In this document: one piece after another, positions 17,598-26,700 of the stretch
Numbering within the stretch: position 1 is the stretch's first letter
How the letters are laid out: each line of letters begins with the position of its first letter
Source: Acidobacteria subdivision 2 bacterium RH1 MAG20
GTDB lineage: Bacteria; Acidobacteriota; Terriglobia; Terriglobales; Acidobacteriaceae
Reading direction: 5' to 3'
Assembly (NCBI GenBank): GCA_002197545.1
Contig: NFUO01000749.1
Location: 23,438-87,437 of the forward strand
Length of the DNA stretch: 64,000 bases
Notes under the pieces: generated by a model
What the model saw: the letters and a program-made list of their open reading frames with translations, nothing else
Told to the model about the DNA's origin: nothing
Databases searched by the model: none
Position numbers and translations under genes: made by a program

Positions 17598-20048
17598 TTA
17601 CACGGTCGCTTGCAATACTTCTTCGCGGACCTGCTCGTCCTGGGCTGCTTCGCGCTTGGTGTGAGGCAACGCTACGGCGAGCACTTCTTCGATGCGAGAG
17701 GCATAGTGGATGGTGACGCCCTCGGTCTGGTCGGGGGTTAGGTCCTCGTCGACCTGCTGCCTGCACTCGGTCGGCATGATGACGTCGCGGACTCCGGCAC
17801 GCTTGGCGGCGAGGAACTTCTCCTTGATCCCGCCGACCGGCAGCACATTGCCGCTGAGGGTGATCTCGCCGGTCATCGCGGTCAGCGGATGCACGGGGGT
17901 ATCCGTCAGCAGGCTCACCAGCGCGGTGGCCATGGTCACGCCAGCCGAGGGGCCATCCTTCGGGATCGCTCCGGCAGGCACGTGGATGTGCAGGTCGGAG
18001 TCCTTGGTGAAGTCCTCGTCGAGGCCGAGGGACACGGCGTTCGAGCGGACCCAGGTGAGCGCGGCCTGCATGCTCTCTTTCATCACATCGCCGATCTGGC
18101 CGGTGATGGTGAAGCCGCCCTTGCCCTTCATGCGGTTGGCTTCGATGAAGAGGACGTCGCCGCCAGCCGGTGTCCAGGCGAGGCCTACCGCGACGCCTGC
18201 GCGCTTCGTGCGCTCAGCGATCTCGGTGTCGACGCGTACCTTGATGCCGCCGAGGAACTCGTGGACGATCTCCGGGGTGATGACGACTTTTTCCGTCTTG
18301 CCCTCGGCTACGCGGCGCGCTACCTTGCGGCAGACGGTCCCGATGAGCTGTTCGAGCTTGCGGACGCCGGCCTCGCGGGTGTAGTGGCGCGAGATCAGAT
18401 GGACGCTGGCGGTTGGGAACTCGACCATCTCAGGATTGATGCCGTTCTCCTTGATCTGGCGCGGAATAAGGTAACGCTCTGCAATGTTGACCTTCTCCTC
18501 CTCGGTGTAGCCCGTGAGTTCGATGATCTCCATGCGGTCGAGCAGCGGCGCGGGAACCGTGTCGAGCTGGTTCGCCGTGCAGATGAAGAGCACCTTCGAG
18601 AGGTCGAACGGCTGGTCGAGATAGTTGTCGCGGAACGTGTTGTTCTGTTCCGGGTCCAGCGTTTCGAGCAGCGCGCTGGCGGGGTCGCCACGGAAGTCGC
18701 GGCCCAGCTTGTCGATCTCGTCGAGCATGAAGACAGGGTCGTTGGTCTCGACGCGCTTCAGGTTCTGGATGATCTGGCCGGGGAGCGCACCGATGTAGGT
18801 GCGGCGATGGCCACGAATCTCCGCCTCGTCGTGCATTCCGCCGAGCGAGATGCGGGAGAACTTGCGTCCCAGGGCACGCGCGATGCTGCGTCCCAGCGAG
18901 GTCTTGCCGACGCCCGGAGGTCCGACGAAGCAGAGGATTGGCCCCTTCATGTCCGGCTTGAGACGGCGGACGGAGAGGTAGTCGAGGATGCGGTCCTTGA
19001 CCTTCTGCAGGCCGTAGTGGTCGGTGTCGAGGATCTCCTTGGCTTTGACGATGTCGATCTCGCTGGCGGAGCTCTTTGACCACGGCAGCACGGCGAGCCA
19101 CTCGACGTAGTTGCGCGTCAGGCTGTAGTCGGCGGCCATGGCGTTCATCCGGCTCAGGCGGCCTAGTTCCTTCAGGGCATCCTTCTTGACCTCTTCCGGC
19201 ATTCCGGCGTTTTCGATCTTCTCTTTCAGCTCGGCGATGTCCTTCTGGGAGTCGTCGAGGTCGCCCAGTTCTTTCTGGATGGCCTTCATCTGCTCACGGA
19301 GGTAGTAGTCGCGCTGCGACTGCTGCACGGAGTCCTGAACTTCGCTTTGGATCTTGTTGCGAAGCTGCTGAACTTCAAGCTCTTTGGCGAGATGCTTGTT
19401 GATGCGCTCCAGACGGGCAGAGATATCCGGGGTTTCGAGAAGCTCCTGCTTATCGGTGGTAGTGAGGAACGGCAACGACGAGGCGATAAAGTCGGCGAGC
19501 CGTCCGGGCTCTTCGATGTTGATCGCAATCGTCTGCAGATCGTCCGACAGAGTCGGAGACGAGGTCACAATCTGCTGAAACTGGCTGACGACGTTGCGCT
19601 GCAACGCCTCGGCCTCGGGAGAGGCAGTCGGCTCAATCTCTTCGATGATCTCGCATTCCGCGGTCATAAACGGCGTCAACTGCGCGAACTCGCCCACGTG
19701 GACACGCTCATTGCCCTCGGTGAACACAAAGAGGCTCTGGTTGGGCATTTTGACGACTTTATGAACGGTCGCGCGTGTCCCTATGGCGTATAAATCCGCT
19801 CCCTGCGGCGTGTCCTGGCGCGCATCTCTCTGGGCCACCACAAGGATGGTCTTTTCTTCGCCGAGGGATTGAATGAGCTGGATAGAACTCTCGCGACCGA
19901 CGGTCAGAGGCAGCACGGCATGAGGGAAGAGCACGGTATCGCGTACAGGCAGCACCGGAATCGGACTTTTTGTAACTTCCTGTTCCCCGGGCGTTTCTCC
20001 GTTTTTTGATGCCTTTGGTTGAATGACGCTTACGAAATCGTTTGGCAT
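17598..20048 (-). CDS. lon: ATP-dependent Lon protease
   Basis: LonA protease, 816 aa from ATG 20048 (GAGGGACA upstream; the frame extends to 20090 without a better site). Order of domains: N-terminal LAN substrate-binding domain ([18 protein letters not shown]..), coiled-coil middle, AAA+ module with Walker [12 protein letters not shown] and Walker [10 protein letters not shown], then the protease domain with the catalytic Ser in [11 protein letters not shown] and Lys in [14 protein letters not shown] (Ser-Lys dyad). It degrades misfolded and regulatory proteins in the cytosol. It stands alone between a terminator and a repeat-bearing spacer; no heat-shock operator was recognised upstream. 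Confidence 0.97.
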   Translation of the reverse strand: MPNDFVSVIQPKASKNGETPGEQEVTKSPIPVLPVRDTVLFPHAVLPLTVGRESSIQLIQSLGEEKTILVVAQRDARQDTPQGADLYAIGTRATVHKVVKMPNQSLFVFTEGNERVHVGEFAQLTPFMTAECEIIEEIEPTASPEAEALQRNVVSQFQQIVTSSPTLSDDLQTIAINIEEPGRLADFIASSLPFLTTTDKQELLETPDISARLERINKHLAKELEVQQLRNKIQSEVQDSVQQSQRDYYLREQMKAIQKELGDLDDSQKDIAELKEKIENAGMPEEVKKDALKELGRLSRMNAMAADYSLTRNYVEWLAVLPWSKSSASEIDIVKAKEILDTDHYGLQKVKDRILDYLSVRRLKPDMKGPILCFVGPPGVGKTSLGRSIARALGRKFSRISLGGMHDEAEIRGHRRTYIGALPGQIIQNLKRVETNDPVFMLDEIDKLGRDFRGDPASALLETLDPEQNNTFRDNYLDQPFDLSKVLFICTANQLDTVPAPLLDRMEIIELTGYTEEEKVNIAERYLIPRQIKENGINPEMVEFPTASVHLISRHYTREAGVRKLEQLIGTVCRKVARRVAEGKTEKVVITPEIVHEFLGGIKVRVDTEIAERTKRAGVAVGLAWTPAGGDVLFIEANRMKGKGGFTITGQIGDVMKESMQAALTWVRSNAVSLGLDEDFTKDSDLHIHVPAGAIPKDGPSAGVTMATALVSLLTDTPVHPLTAMTGEITLSGNVLPVGGIKEKFLAAKRAGVRDVIMPTECRQQVDEDLTPDQTEGVTIHYASRIEEVLAVALPHTKREAAQDEQVREEVLQATV

Positions 20049-20386
20049 TGAGTGTCCCTCTATCAGATTACCAGCTATTGGATGCAGCAAGTCTTAATCT
20101 GGTCGCAACCCGAGCCCCTATCGTCTAAGACGCCGTCTGCCCTCCCTCCGTCATCGGCGAAGCCAACCTTTTCATCAGCGGGCCGATTTCTCGCCTTGGC
20201 AGTATCGACATAAGGTGAGTTGGACTGAAGAACATGTGGTGAAAGAGAACGAGAAAACCCGGCATCACGAGCCGACCGCAGGTCCTTCGACTCCGCATCT
20301 CGCGATGAGACTGCGAGATGCTCCGCTCAGGATGACAATTTTTATATCAATCAATCATTTACGCCTGGTCTATATGTCGATACTGC
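20049..20386. other. Spacer between lon and pheA with type C palindrome (copy 2)
   Basis: 338 bp. The first part is the lon 5' region. At 20278-20336 lies GCAGGTCCTTCGACTCC, the stem GCATCTCGC-gatgagact-GCGAGATGC, and CTCCGCTCAGGATGACA, the same design as the element at 17446-17505. Nothing coding is convincing. The palindrome is also the only hairpin visible after pheA. Confidence 0.6.
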
Positions 20387-21208
20387 CTAGGCGGCATGGT
20401 AGCGCCCCAGAACTTTGACCATGCGGCAATGTTTGTGCAATGCGGCTACCGCAGCGTCGGCTTTTGCCACGTTTTCGAACCGGACATCGACGTAAAAAAC
20501 ATACTCCCAGGGGCTGCCGGGGACCGGACGCGACTCAATTTTGGTCAAATCCACGCCCGCCTCAGCCAGCAGCTTCAAAGCGGCGACCAGGGTTCCAGGC
20601 CTGTGCTCGATGGCAAAGGCCAGGCTCATCTTGTCTGCTTTTTCTGCTTCGTTGTCGTCGGCAGCGGCATCCTCCCTGCGGATCAGGTGGAAGCGAGTGT
20701 AGTTCGCGGCGTGGTCTTCGACCCCGGCCATCAGGACCTCGGCGCCGTACTCGGTGGCCGCAAGCTCGGGGGCCATTCCTGCGGTGTCTCGCAGGCCAGC
20801 TTCCATCAGATGCTTCACACTGCCTGCCGTGTCGTAGAACGGCACTACTTCAAACTCAGGATGGCCGGCAAGAAAGTGGCGGCACTGCGATAACGCTACC
20901 GGATGCGACATTACGCGGCGCACCTCTGCGAGCTTTACCCCAGGCATGACAATCAGGTTGTGACGAATGTGCATCTGGCTCTCGCGCTCGATTCGCACGG
21001 GCAGCTCAAGCAGCAGATCATAGTGCTCGGCGACCGAACCGTGGAGGCTGTTTTCGATGGGCAGCACTGCGCCGTCGACCTCGCCTGAGACAACCTTTGC
21101 CAACACTTCGGCGGATACGCTGCACGCGACGATCTCCGCGTTGCCCAACATATCGAGGGTCGCCATGTGACTGTTCGAACCCATCTCTCCCTGAATCGCT
21201 ATCTTCAA
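20387..21208 (-). CDS. pheA: Prephenate dehydratase
   Basis: Monofunctional prephenate dehydratase, 273 aa, which converts prephenate to phenylpyruvate for phenylalanine synthesis. It starts MKIAIQGEMGSNSHMAT. The catalytic domain has GAVLPIENSLHGSVAEHYDLL and the invariant Thr in NYTRFHLI. A C-terminal ACT domain follows with the ESRP motif (TKIESRPVPGSPWEYVFYVD), the Phe-binding allosteric site in this family. There is no chorismate mutase domain. Single gene; aroK (34895) is the only other shikimate-pathway gene here. Confidence 0.96.
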   Translation of the reverse strand: MKIAIQGEMGSNSHMATLDMLGNAEIVACSVSAEVLAKVVSGEVDGAVLPIENSLHGSVAEHYDLLLELPVRIERESQMHIRHNLIVMPGVKLAEVRRVMSHPVALSQCRHFLAGHPEFEVVPFYDTAGSVKHLMEAGLRDTAGMAPELAATEYGAEVLMAGVEDHAANYTRFHLIRREDAAADDNEAEKADKMSLAFAIEHRPGTLVAALKLLAEAGVDLTKIESRPVPGSPWEYVFYVDVRFENVAKADAAVAALHKHCRMVKVLGRYHAA

Positions 21209-21357
21209 ATCAGACCCCTCAAAAGCTCATATTTTATGCTCACTGGCAACCTCGCCCTTCTGCCCGGCAACTTACAACAGGAAGGCCATGCGCCCTAAGC
21301 AGTGATTTCTTGCGAACGGCAGAAACAAACGCCGGACAGCACTCAGGAGAACGACAA

Positions 21358-21507
21358 ATGCTTTGGACTATCACGATTATCCTCTTCATTCTCTGGATCG
21401 TAGGACTGGTCAGCAGCTATACGCTCGGCGGCTGGATTCATATCCTCCTGGTCCTTGCCATCATCGTTCTTATCTTCAACCTCATGTCCGGTAGACGAGC
21501 TCTTTAG
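21358..21507 (+). CDS. Small lmo0937-family membrane protein
   Basis: 49 aa from ATG 21358 with AGGAGA 8 nt upstream. It has two hydrophobic segments separated by SYTLGGWIH and ends NLMSGRRAL. This matches the short lmo0937-type membrane family often found beside CsbD stress proteins, as here (the CsbD gene begins 58 bp later). The longer frame starting at 21097 is spurious, since it runs back over pheA. Function unknown; probably a stress-induced inner-membrane peptide. Confidence 0.85.
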   Translation: MLWTITIILFILWIVGLVSSYTLGGWIHILLVLAIIVLIFNLMSGRRAL

Positions 21508-21565
21508 CCCGGCCGATGAACGGGATCCGGCCCTCAACCAAAAGCATCGAAATTGGAGTTCCATC

Positions 21566-21922
21566 ATGAACAAGGAAAAAGCAGCGGGTAAATTCGACCA
21601 GGTCGCCGGCAAAGTCAAGGAGAAGGTTGGCGAAGCAGTTGGAGATCAGAAACTGGCTAATTCAGGCGCGGCCCAGCAGGTAAAAGGCGCAGCGAAGGAA
21701 ACCTGGGGCAATGTCAAGGATACGGCATCCGCCGCGGGCGATAAGGCCCGCGCTCAGAGCCGCGTAGAAGGCGCGGATCTGAAACAGCGCACGGAAGAGA
21801 AGGCCCATGACATTCGCGAGAAGATTACATCTACCGCGCAGAACGTCAAGGACAATATCAACGCCAAGATGGACCACATCAAGCACGATCTGCATCACGA
21901 CGACGTCCGGCAAGTCCACTAA
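21566..21922 (+). CDS. CsbD family stress protein
   Basis: 118 aa from ATG 21566 (TTGGAG upstream). The N-terminal CsbD domain MNKEKAAGKFDQVAGKVKEK..GEAVGDQKL is clear. It is followed by an Ala/Lys/Glu-rich amphipathic helical tail with heptad-like spacing (about 45-110) ending in a His/Asp-rich stretch (HDLHHDDVRQVH). CsbD proteins are abundant general-stress proteins of unknown mechanism. It forms a two-gene unit with the small membrane protein upstream and ends at a bidirectional terminator. Confidence 0.88.
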   Translation: MNKEKAAGKFDQVAGKVKEKVGEAVGDQKLANSGAAQQVKGAAKETWGNVKDTASAAGDKARAQSRVEGADLKQRTEEKAHDIREKITSTAQNVKDNINAKMDHIKHDLHHDDVRQVH

Positions 21923-21939
21923 ACCGCAGAACACATCAG

Positions 21940-21970
21940 AAAAGGCCCACCTTCATCGGCGGGCCTTTTC
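21940..21970. terminator. Bidirectional terminator between csbD and ubiA
   Basis: AAAAGGCCC-accttcatcggc-GGGCCTTTTC lies between convergent genes. Its symmetric A- and T-runs allow termination of both; the ubiA stop codon abuts it. Confidence 0.8.
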
Positions 21971-22836
21971 TATCGCCGTAACAGCACATCCGCCGCTACA
22001 AAGCCGAAGAAGACTACCGAGATCACGCCGTTCAAGGTGAAGAAGGCCGCATTCATTCGCCGCATATCTCGGGGCGAGATGATCAAATGTTCGTAGAGCA
22101 AAAGAAGCGCCACCAATACCACGCCGAATGCTGCTATTTTCCCGAGTCCAAACAGCACAATCAACCAGCAGAGCATCAGCAGCATCCCAATGTGCATGGC
22201 GCGAGCGATCCAGAACGCAGGGCCGACGCCAAAGGCCTGGGGCACGCTGTTGAGCCCAACTTTGCGGTCATGCTCGAAGTCCTGGCAGGCATAGAGAACA
22301 TCGAAGCCGCCCACCCACAACAGGACAGCCAAGGTCAGTACCACGATCCGCACATCCAGCGAGCCGCGCACCGCGATCCAAGCTGCGGCCGGAGCGATTC
22401 CCAGCGCCAGCCCCAGGACCACATGCGACCACCGCGTGAGGCGCTTCATGTAGCTGTATGCCAGCGCCACCGCCAGCGCCACAGGAGCAAGCTCGAGGGT
22501 AAGTTTGTTCAACATTGCCGCGCCGAGCGCGAAGACAAGCACCGAGACCACCACAAAGCCGCCGACAAATTTGCCGCTCAGCGTTCCAGCCGGAATGGCC
22601 CGCATCGCCGTTCGCGGGTTCGCAGCATCGAGGCGCGCATCGACCAGGCGGTTGAACGCCATCGCCGCCGAGCGGGCCGCAACCATGCAAACCACGATCC
22701 AGCCCAGCACTCGCAGGGGCGGCCAGCCGTCGGCGGCAAGCACCGCTCCGGTAAGCGCAAACGGCAGGGCAAAGATCGAGTGCTCCCACTTGATCATCTC
22801 AAGCGTTGCAACTGTGCTCTTCCACAATGAGGTCAT
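21970..22836 (-). CDS. UbiA family prenyltransferase (4-hydroxybenzoate octaprenyltransferase-like)
   Basis: 288 aa from ATG 22836; the frame extends to 22968 but would run back over the terminator of the neighbouring gene. It has eight to nine hydrophobic helices. The two Asp-rich prenyl-diphosphate/Mg sites are NRLVDARLDAANPRT and DVLYACQDFEHDRKVGL. It attaches a prenyl chain to an aromatic ring in the inner membrane. The MqnP/UbiA branch makes menaquinone or ubiquinone precursors, and the second motif resembles that branch. No other quinone gene is adjacent. The ribosome-binding site is weak (GATGGTG). Confidence 0.85.
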   Translation of the reverse strand: MTSLWKSTVATLEMIKWEHSIFALPFALTGAVLAADGWPPLRVLGWIVVCMVAARSAAMAFNRLVDARLDAANPRTAMRAIPAGTLSGKFVGGFVVVSVLVFALGAAMLNKLTLELAPVALAVALAYSYMKRLTRWSHVVLGLALGIAPAAAWIAVRGSLDVRIVVLTLAVLLWVGGFDVLYACQDFEHDRKVGLNSVPQAFGVGPAFWIARAMHIGMLLMLCWLIVLFGLGKIAAFGVVLVALLLLYEHLIISPRDMRRMNAAFFTLNGVISVVFFGFVAADVLLRR

Positions 22837-22855
22837 AACACCATCGTAAAAGAGT

Positions 22856-22886
22856 TGGGGCCACGCCGTTGCCAGCGTGGCCCCAT
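22856..22886 (-). terminator. Terminator after the BON-domain gene
   Basis: GGGGCCACGCC/GTTGCCA/GCGTGGCCCC forms a strong hairpin 18 bp beyond the BON gene stop, followed on the minus strand by AACTCTTTTAC. It also argues that ubiA begins after it, at 22836. Confidence 0.75.
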
Positions 22887-22903
22887 ACTTATTTAAAGAA
22901 CGC

Positions 22904-23701
22904 TTATTGTTCTGACCCGCTGCCCGCCACCTGCAGGTTATTCGTAACCTTAAAGACGCCGGGAACACCGTTCGCCCGCATGTTGGCTATATCTTTGTCC
23001 GACTGGGTGTCCACGACGCCGGACAGAGTGACATTCCCGTTGACGACCGTGATACGGATTGGCTTTGCCGGGTCCATCGCATATTTGTTCAACTGCGGCG
23101 CGCCATAGATGACCCGCGCCTCGGCCAGGCGAATGCGGTCGTCCATCGGCGACACTGGCGCTACGTTGATGTTGTCCACCATGTCCTTGACGCCCGGATA
23201 GTTGGACACGAGGCTGACTGCCGAATCCCGATCGACCGGCCCGTATGCCGTGCCGCCCAGAGTGACCACGCCGTTTTTTACCCCGATGGTCAAGGCATTG
23301 AAGGCCGTCGTGCCATAGCCTACGCGGTCATAGGCCAGTTTTCCTGCGAGCTTGTTTCTTAGGGTTGCGTCCTCAACAGTTGGACCGCCGACTTCAATCA
23401 GGTTTTGAACAACCTTCACATTTTTTCGGCGGTGAGCCCGCTTGTCTGCGTCTTCCTTGTCGCTGTATACATCCACCGTACCGTGCAGCGTCACGATGCC
23501 GTCTCGCACGGAGGCGGTGACACCTTTAAATCTCTTGTTGTTCAGGGCCTTGGTTACATCGGCCTGGATCTGCGCATCGCTCGCGCTATTTCCGGCGATT
23601 GCCGCAGGAGCCTGCGCAACACTCCTTGAGACGGGGATGGACATCAGCACACAAGACAACCCGAGCAGTCCCATCATTTTTATGTTCTTCATCACTGGCA
23701 T
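22904..23701 (-). CDS. Periplasmic triple BON-domain protein
   Basis: 265 aa from ATG 23701 (GGAAGGAAAG upstream). The signal peptide has a hydrophobic core MMGLLGLSCVLMSIPV and a cleavage-like SVAQA. Three BON domains follow at about 50-110, 115-180 and 205-265. Each has the Gly-Val-x-Val-x-Gly pattern (GIVTLHGTV, GVVTLGGTA, NVTLSGVV). BON domains bind lipids or envelope surfaces; OsmY-like proteins protect against osmotic stress. It is a single-gene unit between a terminator and the tamB stop. A structural periplasmic role is likely, but the ligand is unknown. Confidence 0.87.
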   Translation of the reverse strand: MPVMKNIKMMGLLGLSCVLMSIPVSRSVAQAPAAIAGNSASDAQIQADVTKALNNKRFKGVTASVRDGIVTLHGTVDVYSDKEDADKRAHRRKNVKVVQNLIEVGGPTVEDATLRNKLAGKLAYDRVGYGTTAFNALTIGVKNGVVTLGGTAYGPVDRDSAVSLVSNYPGVKDMVDNINVAPVSPMDDRIRLAEARVIYGAPQLNKYAMDPAKPIRITVVNGNVTLSGVVDTQSDKDIANMRANGVPGVFKVTNNLQVAGSGSEQ

Positions 23702-23794
23702 CGATCTTTCCTTCCGGCGAACCAACCTCAACTTGTCCGGGCCAGCTCGCGGTGATCACACAGATGAGATGCGGAATTGAGTTTCCACCGGCAT

Positions 23795-26700
23795 CTAACG
23801 ATACCTTTGCCGCAGCTTATACACAACACTGAAGACGTTCGATTCATCGCGCGTCACCACGATGGACATATTGTGGTTCAGGTCATATTGGATTTGAATC
23901 AGTTGCTGCGCCGAACTGTTCACATTGGTAGCGAATGTCGCCGTGACCTGTTTCGATAGCTGCTGTTGAACGGTAATTCTCGCCGCCGAGCTTCCCAGCG
24001 TTCCCACGAAGGCGGGATCGATCTTCACGCTTCCGACGCCAAAGAGCTTTTCCACGCGGTTGCTTACGGTCGCATTCAGCGCTCCGCCGAGCAGCGCGCT
24101 CGTCGTCGGATCGACGCCCGCCTGCACCTGCTGCTCCTGATAGAGCTGCGCCTCTTCCTGGGTGCGCCCCAACGCCAGCAGAGCGAATACGTCGGCCTCA
24201 CTGAGCGGAGGCTCCGACCGGTACGTCGGCTTGAGGTTGGTCATCGTTCCATGCAGGCCAATGGTGACATCGTAGTTCTCCACCTGCGCGGTCGCGTCGA
24301 GATCGATGATCGGGTCGATTCGCACGGGGTTCGTAAAGTAGATGTCGCCACGCTGCAACTGATATTTTGTGCCCGCAAATGTCGCATTGCCATCAGTGAT
24401 CTGAATTCGGCCCAGGATCGATGGCGTGGCCACCGTGCCGCGAATCGTCAGGTCTACCGTGCCGGCCAGCTTTGCATAGGAGTTCTGAAAATCTAATTGG
24501 GGGGAGCTCGTCACGTGTACGTCCAACCGAATTTTGTTGGAGAGAGCATTCGGGTCCGGCGGTGCACTGACTCCACCCGTCGAGGCGAACGCGGCTAGAT
24601 CTACATCCGGCCCAATGCCAAACCGGGTCAGCAACACTGTTCCGCTCAACTGCGCGCTGTTGGACGACCCCTGCAACCTTAATTTTGTGGTCGCCGTTGC
24701 GCTTAACCCGTAGAGCCGCACGCGGACGACATCTCCGGTTGCCGTGAGATCGGCATAGAGGCCATTGCGGTAGCGGAGATAGCCGCCAATCTGCAACTGG
24801 CCTCCGCCTGTCGTTGCTGTCAGGCTCTGCACCTGCAGGCGGTCTTCGTTGAAGACGAGTGTGCCGTTCATGTTGTTCAGGCCATTTGGAATGCCGTCCA
24901 TCGCTATGTTGACTTTGTCGAACTGCACCTTGCCCGTAAGGGTAGGACTCTTCACTTGTCCGCCCGCGGCCACGGTGAACTCCATCTTGCCGCTCGTGAT
25001 GAGGTCGGGATGAAAGTTATGCAGCAGCGCCATGCTTACGCTGCCGTTCCCTTTCATGTTCAGCTTGCCGCCCTTGGGGTCGGTCGAGCCGAACAACTGG
25101 GCTGTCCCGCTCATTTTGAGATCGGTGTCCTGGCCGGTGATGTGCACTTCCTCCAGCGTCGCTGTGCCGCTATGCAAGCTAGCTTTCAATGGCCCGGCTG
25201 CCTTCAGATCAATGCCCTGCAATTTCACATCGACGGGATTGAACTCAGCGGTTCCGCTCAGCGCCTTCGGCGTCTTGAGCGGCCCGCTCACGGTGACGAC
25301 GCCACTGATGGCCGACTGCGCCTTGAGCGTTCCCGCGCCAAACATCGCCAGCGGCTTGCCGATGTCGAAGCCGGCCATCGACAGCTTCGCCTGCGTTTCG
25401 TAGTTGTCCGTCAACTGGACCTGGCCCGTCGCGTCCAGCTTCGCGCCTACCAGCGTTGAGCTGGCAGTGAAGTACATCGCGTTGCCCTGGGTATGCGCTT
25501 CAGCAATCGCCTCGCCCATAGGCTGGCCGTTAATGGTGACATTCGCAAGCTTCAGGTTCGCTTTCAGCCCAGGCTCTTTCATGGTTCCATTGGCATCGGC
25601 TACCACGCTGAGCACACCATCTACACCAGGGTTTGCGTTCTGTACGGTCTCAAACTTTGACAGCACAAGGTTTTGTCCCTCGACATGACCATGCAGATGC
25701 TCGGTGCCTATGTCATAGCCGCCATTGCCTGCTACTTCAATTCCATGCAGCTTCAGCAGGATGTGATTCGCCTCGATGTCCTGTCCCTGCACTGTCATAT
25801 CTGCGACGGCGGAATCATATGGCTCTCCGTAGACGACGCCCTTCAGCAACGAGATGCGGCCACTGCCGTTCATATCTTTCAATGTTCCCGATACATGAGC
25901 ATTCGCCGCTACTGTTCCTGTCACTGGAATCTTCTGTTGTTGTCCAGTGATCTCAAGCAAGTCTGCCATCTGCGCATCGGCTAGTTGCGCCTTCGCGTCG
26001 ATGGCCATATCTTCATTCCACTCGTATGTCGCAACGCCGCGGTGTGAGACTACTTTCCTCGGCTTCAGATCGCCAACCATATTCAGCACCGCCGTCCCGC
26101 GTTTGATCGTCGAGCTCGCCACCAACAGACCAAAGTCGGGCGAATACTCGGCATCGGTGACAAGGGAGTCGATCAGCGCATCCGTCGTTCCCAGCTTCGC
26201 CTCCACGTTTGCAGCTTCCAGGTGGCCCTTCACATCGAGGTCGCGAATTGCGCCGCGCGCTGTTCCATTGAACTGCATTGCTCCGTGTAAAACGACCGGA
26301 ATTGCTGCAGCTCCCTTCTTTCCGTTGCCCTCCAGCCCCAGCGTGAGCAGCAGTTGGTTGTATTCGCCGAGGTCACGCACGGTCATATCGACGCGCAAGT
26401 TCGTCAACGGATCGCCGGTGTTCACACCCAACACACCACTCGCATCGATGTCCGATTGTGGAGTCTGCAATGTGATGTGTTGAATCTGAACGGTCTCATT
26501 GGTTCCTGAATAATGCGCCTGTGCCTGTCCAGTCACAGGGATGTCGGACAAGGCGCCTTTGCGCCGGACGCCTGTTGGCGTAAATTTGAGCGTGCCATCG
26601 GCTACGACCGTATCGGCGATGTCCTTCGCCGGTCCTCCCCACTCCATCTTCACCGGCCCGCTCACAGCCGTATCGAAGCCGAGGTCACCATAGTTCTCAG

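Noticed and set aside
17889..19079. A 396-aa plus-strand frame inside lon
   Set aside because: Antisense to the conserved Lon AAA+ domain; no binding site or family match; GC-bias artefact.
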